Shown here piece by piece: positions 45,815-54,586 of a DNA stretch of 64,000 nt. The position numbers and the translations under genes are program-made. Source of the stretch: an uncultured Pelagibacteraceae bacterium. GTDB taxonomy: Bacteria; Pseudomonadota; Alphaproteobacteria; Pelagibacterales; Pelagibacteraceae. The stretch spans positions 195,770 to 259,769 of the forward strand of contig CACPQG010000001.1 of assembly GCA_902636025.1 (NCBI GenBank), given 5' to 3'. Below the pieces are notes generated by a model, which worked only from the letters and a program-made list of their open reading frames with translations, was not told where the DNA came from and made no database searches. The stretch's first letter is position 1; each line of letters opens with the position of its first letter.

Positions 45815-46978
45815 ATGGATATTCATGAGTACCAAGCAAAAAAAATTCTCGCAGGATTTGGAGTTGCAGTACCAAGGGGCGGAATAGTTTATAGTCCAGA
45901 GAATGCGGAAAATAAAGCTAGAGAACTCGGAGGATCTAAGTGGGTTGTAAAAGCACAAATTCACTCAGGAGCTAGAGGAAAGGCAGGAGGAATTATTGTT
46001 TGTAACAGCGAGTTAGAAGTTGCTCAAGCAACAGACAAACTTTTAGGAAAAAAACTAGTAACCAATCAAACTGGGCCTGAAGGAAAAATTGTTAATAGAG
46101 TTTACATTGAAGAGGCAACCGATATTAAAAAAGAATTATACCTTGGACTTGTGTTTGATAGAAGCTCAGAGTCTATAATGGTAGTAGCTTCTACTGAAGG
46201 AGGCATGAGCGTCGAGGAAATTTCAAAACAAAAACCAGAAACAATTATCAGATCAAAAATTGAGGTGGCCGTTGGCATGCAGCAATTTCAGGCAAGAGAA
46301 ATTGCTTTTGGTCTTGGAATAGAACCAAAGCTAATTTCTAGAATGGCTGAGGCAATAACTGGTTGTTACCGAGCGTTTAGCGAATTAGATGCAACTATGG
46401 TTGAGGTAAATCCTCTTGTAATTTCAAACCAAGAACAAATTTTAGCTTTGGACTGCAAAATGAGTTTTGACAATAATGCATTATTTAGAAGAAACCAAAT
46501 TTCAGAGCTGAGAGATAAAACTCAAGAAAATGCAAGTGAAGTTTACGCGTCTGATAGAGGTCTTAATTATGTAAGTTTAGATGGCAATATTGGCAACATA
46601 ATTAATGGAGCAGGTTTAGCAATGGCTTCAATGGATATGATAAAATTAGCTGGGGGAGAACCGGCTAACTTCTTAGATGTTGGTGGAGGCGCAACACCTG
46701 AAAAGATTGTGAAGGCATTCAAGCTAATTTCAATGGATAAAAAAGTAAAAGTAATCCTGGTAAATATTTTTGCCGGAATAAATAGATGTGATTGGGTGGC
46801 AGAGGGAATAGTTCAAGCACTTCAAAAAATAGAAATAAAAGTACCATTAGTTATTCGGCTTGCAGGTACAAATGTAGAAAAAGGCAATCAAATTTTAAAA
46901 GAAAGTAAAATTAATTATATCGAAGCCAATACTTTGGAGGATGCAGCAAACAAAGCTGTAAAAGCGTTAGGAAAATAG
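45815..46978 (+). CDS. mtkA: Malate-CoA ligase beta subunit (MtkA-like, SucC family)
   Basis: 387 residues of the ATP-grasp acyl-CoA synthetase beta family. It resembles methylotroph MtkA more than SucC as I recall those sequences: MDIHEYQAKKILAGFGVAVP, IHSGARGKAGGIIVCNSELE, LVTNQTGPEGKIVNRVYIEE, VGMQQFQAREIAFGLGIEPK, KMSFDNNALFRRNQI and NIFAGINRCDWVAEGIVQAL. IINRCD in the last motif and CDWVAEG are shared with SucC, so substrate specificity rests on overall resemblance and on mcl being next door. Ligates malate to CoA with ATP. Succinyl-CoA synthetase remains the alternative. Confidence 0.78.
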   Translation: MDIHEYQAKKILAGFGVAVPRGGIVYSPENAENKARELGGSKWVVKAQIHSGARGKAGGIIVCNSELEVAQATDKLLGKKLVTNQTGPEGKIVNRVYIEEATDIKKELYLGLVFDRSSESIMVVASTEGGMSVEEISKQKPETIIRSKIEVAVGMQQFQAREIAFGLGIEPKLISRMAEAITGCYRAFSELDATMVEVNPLVISNQEQILALDCKMSFDNNALFRRNQISELRDKTQENASEVYASDRGLNYVSLDGNIGNIINGAGLAMASMDMIKLAGGEPANFLDVGGGATPEKIVKAFKLISMDKKVKVILVNIFAGINRCDWVAEGIVQALQKIEIKVPLVIRLAGTNVEKGNQILKESKINYIEANTLEDAANKAVKALGK

Positions 46979-47866
46979 ATGTCAGTATTAATTGATAAAA
47001 GTACAAAAATATTAATACAAGGTTTTACAGGAAAAATGGGAACATTCCACGCAGAGGAAATGATAAAGTATGGCTCAAAAGTTGTTGGTGGTGTTACTCC
47101 AGGCAAAGGAGGATCAAAGCATTTAAATTTACCAGTTTTTAATACTGTAAAAGAAGCTGTGGAAACTACGGGAGCATCAGCTTCAATATTATTTGTTCCG
47201 CCAGCATTTGCAGCGGACTCGGCCATGGAAGCAGCTGATGCTGGTATTAAAACCTGTGTTGCAATAGTAGACGGCATCCCATCACACGATATGATAAGAA
47301 TTAAAAGATATATGAGAAGATATTCTAGGATACAAAAAATGACACTGATTGGGCCTAATTGTGCGGGAGTGATTAGTCCTGGTAAATCTATGCTTGGCAT
47401 AATGCCTGGACATATTTATAAACAGGGAAAAGTTGGAATTATTGGCAGATCAGGGACTCTTGGATACGAAGCCGCCCAACAAATGAAAAATTTAGGAATC
47501 GGTATTTCTACAAGTGTTGGTATAGGGGGAGACCCAATTAATGGAAGTTCATTCAAAGATATTTTAGAAAAATTTGAGGAAGATAATGAAACAGATGCAG
47601 TCTTAATGATTGGAGAAATCGGTGGACCACAAGAAGTTGTAGCTGGAAAATTTGCAAAAGAAAATATGAAAAAACCAGTGATTGCATACATTGCAGGTTT
47701 GACAGCTCCTAAGGGTCGTGTAATGGGACACGCTGGAGCTATTGTTTCAGCATATGGAGAAAGTGCAGTAGAAAAAGTAGAATTACTTAAGGAATGTGGA
47801 GTTACAATTTCTAAAAATCCATCAGTTATGGGGGAAACTGTTAAATCAGTATTAACTAAAAAATAA
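46979..47866 (+). CDS. mtkB: Malate-CoA ligase alpha subunit (MtkB-like, SucD family)
   Basis: 295 residues. ILIQGFTGKMGTFHAEEMIK, VVGGVTPGKGGSKHLNLPVF, the phosphohistidine region and EIGGPQEVVAGKFAKEN, APKGRVMGHAGAIVSAYGES are general SucD-family features. RIKRYMRRYSRIQKMTLIGP is longer than the SucD equivalent and matches the RYLRRYP-type insertion of MtkB; NCAGVISPGKSMLGIMPGHI has Ala where SucD typically has Pro (NCPGVI). It starts immediately after mtkA with no gap. Confidence 0.8.
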   Translation: MSVLIDKSTKILIQGFTGKMGTFHAEEMIKYGSKVVGGVTPGKGGSKHLNLPVFNTVKEAVETTGASASILFVPPAFAADSAMEAADAGIKTCVAIVDGIPSHDMIRIKRYMRRYSRIQKMTLIGPNCAGVISPGKSMLGIMPGHIYKQGKVGIIGRSGTLGYEAAQQMKNLGIGISTSVGIGGDPINGSSFKDILEKFEEDNETDAVLMIGEIGGPQEVVAGKFAKENMKKPVIAYIAGLTAPKGRVMGHAGAIVSAYGESAVEKVELLKECGVTISKNPSVMGETVKSVLTKK

Positions 47867-47867
47867 A

Positions 47868-48212
47868 ATGGGTAAGATAAAGATTGTTGTTTTTTTAATC
47901 CTTCTTTTCATAATATATAAAGTTTTCATTTCAGTTAAAAATTTTGAAACTAACCTAGACAAACAAGTAGCTGAAATAGAAAAAATGGATTTTGAGAGAG
48001 AAGATGAAGTTATCGGATTAATGATGTACTTAGGTGACGATGAAAACCTAAAATTAGTCGAGCATTTACTAGTAAAAAATAAATCTAAATGTTTTGAGAT
48101 GAAAAAGATTGCAGAAGAAAGCTCAAATGCATACTATGAATGTGCAAGAATAAAAGCTAATATTAAGGGAGGAAAGATTGTTAGTGTATTAAAGGAGCTT
48201 GAGGTTTTATAA
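47868..48212 (+). CDS. Hypothetical protein with N-terminal membrane anchor
   Basis: 114 residues, one base after mtkB. Hydrophobic residues 4-22 (IKIVVFLILLFIIYKVFIS) form a signal anchor, followed by an acidic helical region (LDKQVAEIEKMDFEREDEVI) and two cysteines in KCFEMKKIAEESSNAYYECA. No family recognised. The stop overlaps the HIT-protein start (TAATG). Confidence 0.7.
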   Translation: MGKIKIVVFLILLFIIYKVFISVKNFETNLDKQVAEIEKMDFEREDEVIGLMMYLGDDENLKLVEHLLVKNKSKCFEMKKIAEESSNAYYECARIKANIKGGKIVSVLKELEVL

Positions 48213-48577
48213 TGAGTTATGACAACAATAATATTTTTGCTAAAATTTTAAGGGGAGAAATACCTTGTAAAAAAATATATGAAGATGAATTCGTTTTATC
48301 TTTCCATGATATTAATCCTCAAAAAAAAATTCATGTATTAGTAATACCAAAAGGAAAATATACTGATTTAGATGATTTTTGCAAAAATGCTTCGCCCGAA
48401 GAAATGGTTGGAATGTTTAAAGGGGTACAAAAAGTTTCGAAACAACTTGGTATTTCACAAGAAGATGGTAGTGGTTATAGAGCCTTAACAAATATTGGTA
48501 ACGATGGTGGTCAGGAAGTTCCACATTTACATTTTCATTTATTTGGTGGTGAAAAAGTTGGTAAAATGGTTTCATGA
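48212..48577 (+). CDS. hinT: HIT-family nucleotide hydrolase (HinT-like)
   Basis: 121 residues. NNIFAKILRGEIPCKKIYED is the HinT start, LSFHDINPQKKIHVLVIPKG follows, and the histidine triad is VPHLHFHLFGGE near 107-118. HinT hydrolyses AMP-lysine and aminoacyl-AMP-type phosphoramidates. The stop overlaps the GNAT gene start as ATGA. Confidence 0.96.
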   Translation: MSYDNNNIFAKILRGEIPCKKIYEDEFVLSFHDINPQKKIHVLVIPKGKYTDLDDFCKNASPEEMVGMFKGVQKVSKQLGISQEDGSGYRALTNIGNDGGQEVPHLHFHLFGGEKVGKMVS

Positions 48578-49077
48578 TTGAAAAGATTGAAAGATATTAT
48601 CTTGAAATAAATTCTATAAATGACTTGAAAACTAAATCTTTCCTATCGAAAAATTTTACTATTAAAGAGACAAATAAAAATAATTTTGATTTAAATAAAT
48701 TTTTCTACAAACAAATCGGAAAAAATCACCAATGGGTTGATAGACTTGTTTGGAAAGATAAAAATTGGATGGATTATGTATCTAATAAAAATTTAAAAAC
48801 CTTTATTTTAAAAAAAAACCATGATTACATAGGGTATTTTGAACTTATTTTCGATAATATTGATTGCGAAATTGCTTATTTAGGTATTTTAGAGGAATAT
48901 ATAGGGAAAGGATATGGTGGTTTTCTTCTTTCAGAGGCTTTAAAAATTGGTTTTAATAATGCTAATAGAGTTTGGGTCCACACATGCTCATTGGATCATT
49001 CAAATGCCTTAGAAAATTATAAGTCTAGGGGAATGAAAATTTTTAAGTCAGAAATATTAAAAAGAAGAGCCATTTAG
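48574..49077 (+). CDS. GNAT-family N-acetyltransferase
   Basis: 167 residues. The acetyl-CoA motif lies in IAYLGILEEYIGKGYGGFLL (the GKGYGG loop corresponds to the Q/RxxGxG/A consensus), with SEALKIGFNNANRVWVHTCS and HSNALENYKSRGMKIFKSEI as later strands/helix. The substrate is unknown; the C-terminal sequence is like small-molecule or aminoglycoside-type GNATs. It overlaps hinT by four bases. Confidence 0.85.
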   Translation: MIEKIERYYLEINSINDLKTKSFLSKNFTIKETNKNNFDLNKFFYKQIGKNHQWVDRLVWKDKNWMDYVSNKNLKTFILKKNHDYIGYFELIFDNIDCEIAYLGILEEYIGKGYGGFLLSEALKIGFNNANRVWVHTCSLDHSNALENYKSRGMKIFKSEILKRRAI

Positions 49078-49087
49078 GAGTTTCAAT

Positions 49088-49921
49088 TTGATTATCTGGA
49101 TAGCCTCATATCCCAAAAGTGGCAATACCTGGGTAAGGTCAATAATTTCTTCTTATTTTTTTTCAAATATAGGGAATTTCGATTTTAGCTTATTAAAAAA
49201 TATTTCTTTATATCCTGGGCCAAAATATTTCAATAAAAAAATCGATAAACCGGGTGAGGTAAGTTTATTTTGGGAAGTTTCGCAAAAAAATATTATTCAA
49301 AATCAAGAACTAACTTTTCTAAAGACTCATAATGCTTTGGTTGCACTAAATAACAGGAATTTTACAACTGAAAAAACAACACTAGGAGCAATTTATATAA
49401 TTAGAGATCCCAGAAACATACTATCATCATTAAAAAATCATTACGGATTTGATAATTATAATGAAACATTTGAGTTTATGAAAAATAAAAAAAAATATAT
49501 TTGGGATATTAGAAAAAAAAATGATTTTAGTGGATTCCAATTTCTTGGGTCATGGGCTGATCATTATAAATCTTGGATTAAAAATACAAAATTTAAAACT
49601 CTTTTAATCAAGTATGAAGACTTAGAAAAAGATTGTTATTCCACTTCACATAAAATAATTAAATTTATCTTGATGCTAAATGGAAAAAACGTTGAGGTTG
49701 ATGAAAAAAAACTTTTTAAATCGATCGAAACAACAAAATTTGATGTTTTAAAAAAAAAAGAGATTGAGAAAGGCTTTGAGGAAAGTATTAATATAAATAA
49801 CGAAAAAAAACCCTTTTTCTTTTTGGGACCTGAAAATATTTGGCAAAAAAAATTACCAAAAGAAATATTATCAAAAGTAGAAAATGAGTTTAAAGATGAT
49901 TTGAATTATTTCAATTATTAG
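49088..49921 (+). CDS. PAPS-dependent sulfotransferase
   Basis: 277 residues from a TTG at 49088, chosen because AGGAG stands eight bases upstream and the N-terminal strand WIASYPKSGNTWVRSIISSY begins at once. This strand carries the 5'-phosphosulfate loop (SYPKSGNTW), and AIYIIRDPRNILSSLKNHYG carries the 3'-phosphate-binding Arg and Ser. WADHYKSWIKNTKFKTLLIK and YEDLEKDCYSTSHKIIKFIL match the rest of the sulfotransferase fold, and ENIWQKKLPKEILSKVENEF ends it. The acceptor is unknown; glycan, lipid or small alcohol are possible. Converges on lolA with an 11-base overlap. Confidence 0.88.
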   Translation: MIIWIASYPKSGNTWVRSIISSYFFSNIGNFDFSLLKNISLYPGPKYFNKKIDKPGEVSLFWEVSQKNIIQNQELTFLKTHNALVALNNRNFTTEKTTLGAIYIIRDPRNILSSLKNHYGFDNYNETFEFMKNKKKYIWDIRKKNDFSGFQFLGSWADHYKSWIKNTKFKTLLIKYEDLEKDCYSTSHKIIKFILMLNGKNVEVDEKKLFKSIETTKFDVLKKKEIEKGFEESININNEKKPFFFLGPENIWQKKLPKEILSKVENEFKDDLNYFNY

Positions 49922-50474
49922 TTGGTGATGGTAGTTTAAATTGACCTTTTTTAATCTGAATATTTTTTTCCAAATGAAACAAATAAGTAATTACTAAATT
50001 TTGGTATAAGTCAATATTTTGCCATCCTATAAGATTATATGAGTTAAGGTCAAAAAAAATATTAATTTGGTTTTCACCTTCTATAAACTTGAAACGTAAG
50101 TATCTATTATCGACAAGATCTCCTTTAGTTGATTTAATTTTATTTAATAAAAAATTTTTATCTAAAATTAAATTAAATGCAGTTTTTTCTATAGGATAAA
50201 TATAATATTGATTACTGTTGAAATTTTGAATTACTAAATTTTTTCCATCAGAAACTAATATTTTTTTACTTTTATTATATTCACAGAAAATTTTTTTAGG
50301 ATATTCAATCACACAATTTCCCTCTTGTGTTTTTTCATTTATATTTTGTTTGAATTTAAATGATAAATTTTTAGTTTCGCTAAAATTTTTAATTATATTA
50401 TTTTTAATTGAAGCATTTAAATTATCCGAGTAGAGTAAGAAAATTAAAAAAAAAAGAGCTATAATTAATTTCAT
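49911..50474 (-). CDS. lolA: Outer-membrane lipoprotein carrier LolA
   Basis: 187 residues with a signal peptide (IIALFFLIFLLYSDNLNA). The mature protein reads KNLSFKFKQNINEKTQEGNC, VIEYPKKIFCEYNKSKKILV, DGKNLVIQNFNSNQYYIYPI, the LolA pattern of lipid-binding beta sheet. It shuttles lipoproteins across the periplasm. The TAATG overlap couples it to ftsK, a pairing common in alphaproteobacteria. Confidence 0.88.
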   Translation of the reverse strand: MKLIIALFFLIFLLYSDNLNASIKNNIIKNFSETKNLSFKFKQNINEKTQEGNCVIEYPKKIFCEYNKSKKILVSDGKNLVIQNFNSNQYYIYPIEKTAFNLILDKNFLLNKIKSTKGDLVDNRYLRFKFIEGENQINIFFDLNSYNLIGWQNIDLYQNLVITYLFHLEKNIQIKKGQFKLPSPTNN

Positions 50475-52552
50475 TATTTAATAACATCCCTTTTTCCAAC
50501 ATGATTTGCTTTACTTACAATTCCCTCTTCTTCCATTAAGTCAATAATTCTAGCAGCCCTATTATAACCAATCTGAAGTTTTCTTTGTAAAAATGATGTC
50601 GATGCTTTACCTTCAGTTCTGATTATATCAACAGCAGTTTGATATAGCTCATCTTTATCGTCATTTTTACCAGAATTAGTAAAATTTTTATCATCACCGT
50701 AACTTAAGATTTCATCAAAATATTCCGCCTCTCCCTGTGATCTCAAAAAGTCATTTATTTTTTGTATCTCGGTTTCAGATACAAATGGTCCATGTATTCT
50801 TACTACTCTATTAGCAGACGTCATATAAAGCATATCCCCTTTGCCTAGAAGCTGTTCAGCGCCTTGCTCACCTAAAATTGTTCTACTATCGATCTTAGAT
50901 GTAACCTGAAAAGATATTCTTGTAGGAAAGTTAGCTTTTATTGTTCCTGTTATTACATCTACACTTGGTCTTTGAGTTGCCATTATTATGTGTATTCCTG
51001 CAGCTCTAGCCATTTGTGATAATTTTTGTATATAATTCTCTATTTCTTTTCCAGCCACTAACATGAGGTCTGACATTTCATCTACAATAACTACTATATA
51101 AGGCATTGGTAGAGTGTGTTTTTCATTATAGCCATCAATGTTTCTTACACCTTCTTTTGTCATAAGTCTGTATCTGTTTTCCATTTCCTTAACTACCCAC
51201 CCTAATACTGATGTAGCTCTCTTAGGTTCAGTGATGACCGGACATAAAAGGTGTGGAATTTTTTCATAAGTTGATAACTCTAACATTTTAGGATCAATCA
51301 AAATAAATTTACATTTTTCAGGGGTTAATTTGTATAAGATAGATAAAATAATTGTATTAATACAAACTGATTTACCAGAGCCAGTTGTGCCAGCAATTAG
51401 TAAATGTGGCATAGAGGTAAGATCCCCAATAACTGGATTTCCCGAAATACTTTTTCCTAAAGCGATAGGCAATTTAATATCTTTTCTTTTAAATTCTTTA
51501 CTTGATATTATTTCACTTAAGTAAACATTTTCTCTTACATTATTAGGAAGCTCTATTCCTATTGTACTTCTTCCTGGTATAGTTGATATTCTTGCTGACT
51601 CTGAACTTGTATTTCTAGCAATATCTTCAGATAGATTTATAACTTTAGAAACTTTAACTCCAGCTGCTGGCTCAAACTCATTTAAGGTAACAACTGGCCC
51701 ATGACTGACTTTGGTAATATTTCCTTCAACACCAAAATCTAACAAAATTTTTTCTAAACTTTTCTGGTCATAATTGCTTTGAAAATTATTTTTTTTAGCA
51801 TTTTCTTTTGAAACAGTTTCTAAAAAGTTAATAGGTGGCAATTTTAAATTTTTTTTTTTAAAATCTTTTGATCGAGATAAATTATCAAATGTAAAATTTT
51901 CTTGTACATCTTGTTCAGTATTTTTTGTGTTTATATCAATACTTTCTTTTAGATTTAACTCTGATTTTTTTTTAATATTAAATTTAAAAATATAATCTTT
52001 AATAACTATAAGGTAATTAAATTTAAAATTAATACTTAAAAGAAATAAAAGAAAAATAAGAAATATTAGAAAAAAAAATGAAATTTCTGCTTTGGACATT
52101 AATATTTTTTTTAAATAACCTTCAGTCAAAAAACTTCCAACAAACCCCCCATTTCCATTAATAGTGAGAAAAAAAGAATCCTGGTAAAAAAGAGATGAGT
52201 AAATAGAACCTGCTAAAGAATATAAAACTAAATAAAAAGCATTTTCAAATAAAATTATTATTTTTTTATTATAGAAAACGTTCAGACCTGTAACTATTAT
52301 AGTTAAAGGAATTAGAAATGATATTAAACCAAAAGCTTGAAAAAAAAAGTCAGAGACTAGACTTCCATTAAATCCTAAAAGATTCTTAATATCTTTATTT
52401 TCAGAAAATATAAAGTTAGGATCATCTGGAGAGTATGTTATTAAAGACAATAAAAATAAAATACCAGAAATGATCAAAATCATTCCAAATACTTGAATAA
52501 CTTTATTTAGTATTATATTTGGTAAGTTTATTAATATATTTTTAAAACCCAT
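50474..52552 (-). CDS. ftsK: DNA translocase FtsK
   Basis: 692 residues, shorter than E. coli FtsK because the linker is only about 80 residues. Four N-terminal membrane helices lie within 1-180. The motor has the Walker A LLIAGTTGSGKSVCINTIIL (near 384-403), Walker B YIVVIVDEMSDLMLVAGKEI, and QMARAAGIHIIMATQRPSVD. The C-terminal gamma winged helix, ASTSFLQRKLQIGYNRAARI followed by IDLMEEEGIVSKANHVGKRD, reads orienting KOPS-like DNA. Pumps the terminus through the septum at division. Confidence 0.97.
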   Translation of the reverse strand: MGFKNILINLPNIILNKVIQVFGMILIISGILFLLSLITYSPDDPNFIFSENKDIKNLLGFNGSLVSDFFFQAFGLISFLIPLTIIVTGLNVFYNKKIIILFENAFYLVLYSLAGSIYSSLFYQDSFFLTINGNGGFVGSFLTEGYLKKILMSKAEISFFFLIFLIFLLFLLSINFKFNYLIVIKDYIFKFNIKKKSELNLKESIDINTKNTEQDVQENFTFDNLSRSKDFKKKNLKLPPINFLETVSKENAKKNNFQSNYDQKSLEKILLDFGVEGNITKVSHGPVVTLNEFEPAAGVKVSKVINLSEDIARNTSSESARISTIPGRSTIGIELPNNVRENVYLSEIISSKEFKRKDIKLPIALGKSISGNPVIGDLTSMPHLLIAGTTGSGKSVCINTIILSILYKLTPEKCKFILIDPKMLELSTYEKIPHLLCPVITEPKRATSVLGWVVKEMENRYRLMTKEGVRNIDGYNEKHTLPMPYIVVIVDEMSDLMLVAGKEIENYIQKLSQMARAAGIHIIMATQRPSVDVITGTIKANFPTRISFQVTSKIDSRTILGEQGAEQLLGKGDMLYMTSANRVVRIHGPFVSETEIQKINDFLRSQGEAEYFDEILSYGDDKNFTNSGKNDDKDELYQTAVDIIRTEGKASTSFLQRKLQIGYNRAARIIDLMEEEGIVSKANHVGKRDVIK

Positions 52553-52620
52553 AATATTTTAAAAAGCACATTTATCACTTTGTATCATTTAATATTTATT
52601 GTTAAAATTAAAATTTAGAT

Positions 52621-53709
52621 ATGAATATTTGTATAATAGGAATGAACTTAACAAGTCTTATATTGTCAAGAGCATTGATAAATATTGGTTGTATTGTGCA
52701 TGTTTTTAATTTTGCTAAAAAAGCTAGCAGTTTTTCAACTAGGACAATAGGTTTAAGTAAAAGTAATATTAATTTTATAAAGAAAGATATTATTGATATC
52801 AAACCAAGACAATTTCATAACATAAAAAAAATCAGTATTTTTTCAGATAACAAAAAAGAACTAATTAATTTTAATGATAATAACAAAGATTTATTTTCAT
52901 TGATTGAGGTAAGTAAATTTTTCAAAATTTTATATAATAGTTTAAAATCAAATAAATTTTGTAAAATTAAAAATATTGATGAAAAAAAATTTTCAAAAAC
53001 AAATTATAAAGAAAATTTTGATTTAATAATTAATTGTGAAAAAAATAATTTTATTTCTAAAAAATACTTTAGCAAAAAATTTCAAAAAGATTACAAAAGC
53101 ATCGCTTACACATCACTTTTACATCATCAGAAAATGAAAAATATTGTAGCTAAACAATTTTTTACCAAATTAGGTCCTTTGGCTTTTTTACCTATATCCT
53201 CAAAAATAACTTCTATTGTACTTTCCGCATATAATAGCGGTACTATCAATGAGCAAAAACTAAAAAACTTCATCTTTAATTTTAAAGGTCGTATAAATAT
53301 TAAAAAAATTTCTAAATTCGAAAAAGCAAAATTGAATTTTTCTCTATCTAGAAAATACTACTACGAAAATATTTTACTATTTGGCGATGGGTTGCATCAG
53401 ATACATCCTTTAGCTGGTCAAGGTTTTAATATGACAATTAGAGATTTAAAATTTTTATTAAATATATTTAAAAATAAAATAAATAATGGTTTAGCACTTG
53501 ACTCATCTTGTTTAAAAGATTTTGAAAATTCAACAAAATCTAAAAACTTATTTTTTTCTGAAGGAATAAATTTTATTCAAGATTTTTTTAAGGTAAAAAA
53601 TATTTTAGGGGAAAAACAAACTAATACTTTAATTAAAAAATTTGGGAAAAATAACTTAATTAACAAATTTTTTATTAAAACTGCCGATGAAGGAATATTT
53701 AATATCTAA
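52621..53709 (+). CDS. UbiH/COQ6-like FAD-dependent hydroxylase, divergent
   Basis: 362 residues. The C-terminal FAD motif LFGDGLHQIHPLAGQGFNMT (near 257-276) is the hallmark of ubiquinone-pathway hydroxylases (usual GDAAHxxHPxAGQGxN). The N terminus, CIIGMNLTSLILSRALINIG, aligns with the dinucleotide fold but lacks the GxGxxG glycines, and the central DG motif is not evident. It may be a diverged quinone-ring hydroxylase. Divergent from ftsK with a 68-base spacer. Confidence 0.75.
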   Translation: MNICIIGMNLTSLILSRALINIGCIVHVFNFAKKASSFSTRTIGLSKSNINFIKKDIIDIKPRQFHNIKKISIFSDNKKELINFNDNNKDLFSLIEVSKFFKILYNSLKSNKFCKIKNIDEKKFSKTNYKENFDLIINCEKNNFISKKYFSKKFQKDYKSIAYTSLLHHQKMKNIVAKQFFTKLGPLAFLPISSKITSIVLSAYNSGTINEQKLKNFIFNFKGRINIKKISKFEKAKLNFSLSRKYYYENILLFGDGLHQIHPLAGQGFNMTIRDLKFLLNIFKNKINNGLALDSSCLKDFENSTKSKNLFFSEGINFIQDFFKVKNILGEKQTNTLIKKFGKNNLINKFFIKTADEGIFNI

Positions 53710-53716
53710 TTTTCAA

Positions 53717-54367
53717 TTACTGTATAGTTTTATTACTAAATTCATCTAAAGTATAAGTTTTTAGTATTTCCTCTAATCTTAATTTTCTTGTGATCAAATC
53801 TTTTGTTTCTAATAAAACTTGTTTTTCTTCTAATGAAAATGGCGAAGCCATAGATAAAGTATTTAAAGTGTTAGAAAAATCTTGTTTTTTCAGGTTCGAC
53901 CAATCGACCATAAAACCCTTCTTTTCAAAAAGATTTTTTAAATCTTCAAATATTTTATCCAAATCTTTAAGTTTAAATTTTTCAACTTTATCATCAAGAT
54001 CTTTTTGGTAATTGTCATAACTAACATTACATGATCTATAAAGTTTGTCCGTTTGAATTTCTTTATCAATATTAAACCTACTGACACCATTTATTATTAT
54101 TAAATAGCGTCCATCTTCGGTTTCATTAAAACTAGTTATTTTTCCTATACAACCAACTTCATATAGATCTGGTTTTTTTAACTCACCACTTTTTTTTGGT
54201 TGTATCATTCCAATCATTCTATGTGACTTCATGCTATCATCAATCATTTGAATGTATCTAGGTTCAAAAATATTTAATGGAACTGTAGTATTTGGAAAAA
54301 TAATAAAATTTGATAATGGAAAAAGAGGAACTGTTGTAGGAAGTTTATTTATTTTGTCCATAATCAA
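53717..54367 (-). CDS. LON substrate-binding-domain protein
   Basis: 216 residues that consist of a LON N-terminal domain alone: TVPLFPLSNFIIFPNTTVPL, NIFEPRYIQMIDDSMKSHRM, GCIGKITSFNETEDGRYLII and NGVSRFNIDKEI. No ATPase or protease domain follows, as is usual for this stand-alone family in alphaproteobacteria. Function unproven; a substrate-recruiting or regulatory role is commonly assumed. Separated from the convergent UbiH-like gene by seven bases. Confidence 0.92.
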   Translation of the reverse strand: MIMDKINKLPTTVPLFPLSNFIIFPNTTVPLNIFEPRYIQMIDDSMKSHRMIGMIQPKKSGELKKPDLYEVGCIGKITSFNETEDGRYLIIINGVSRFNIDKEIQTDKLYRSCNVSYDNYQKDLDDKVEKFKLKDLDKIFEDLKNLFEKKGFMVDWSNLKKQDFSNTLNTLSMASPFSLEEKQVLLETKDLITRKLRLEEILKTYTLDEFSNKTIQ

Positions 54368-54499
54368 TCTTATTTTTCAAAAAAGTATTTTAAATTTTAA
54401 TTAAATAATAATTATAGTACAAATATTTAACAATAAATATTTCAATTTTGTCACTTGCCAAATTTTTAAAAAGACACTACTTTTAGTAATTATAAACGT

Positions 54500-54574
54500 G
54501 CGGGCATAGCTCAGTGGTAGAGCGTCTCGTTGCCAACGAGAAGGCCGTGGGTTCAAGTCCCATTGCCCGCTCCA
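54500..54574 (+). tRNA. tRNA-Gly (anticodon GCC)
   Basis: 75 bases including an encoded CCA. Acceptor stem GCGGGCA (54500-54506) pairs with TGCCCGC (54564-54570); discriminator T at 54571 then CCA 54572-54574. D arm AGCTCAGTGGTAGAGC; anticodon arm TCTCG-TTGCCAA-CGAGA with anticodon GCC at 54532-54534; T arm GTGGGTTCAAGTCCCAT. All stems pair. Reads GGC and GGT glycine codons. It is the only RNA gene found in the window and stands in front of the pterin dehydratase gene. Confidence 0.97.
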
Positions 54575-54586
54575 AAAGGGAATTAT

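Noticed and set aside
45815-47866. Simple succinyl-CoA synthetase sucCD
   Set aside because: Possible, but the alpha-subunit insertion, the NCAGVI motif and the adjacent malyl-CoA lyase favour malate-CoA ligase; kept as an explicit alternative.
54530-54586. N-terminal extension of the pterin dehydratase frame into the tRNA
   Set aside because: It reads the tRNA-Gly sequence and CCA end; the ATG at 54587 with a purine-rich ribosome-binding site fits the family start.
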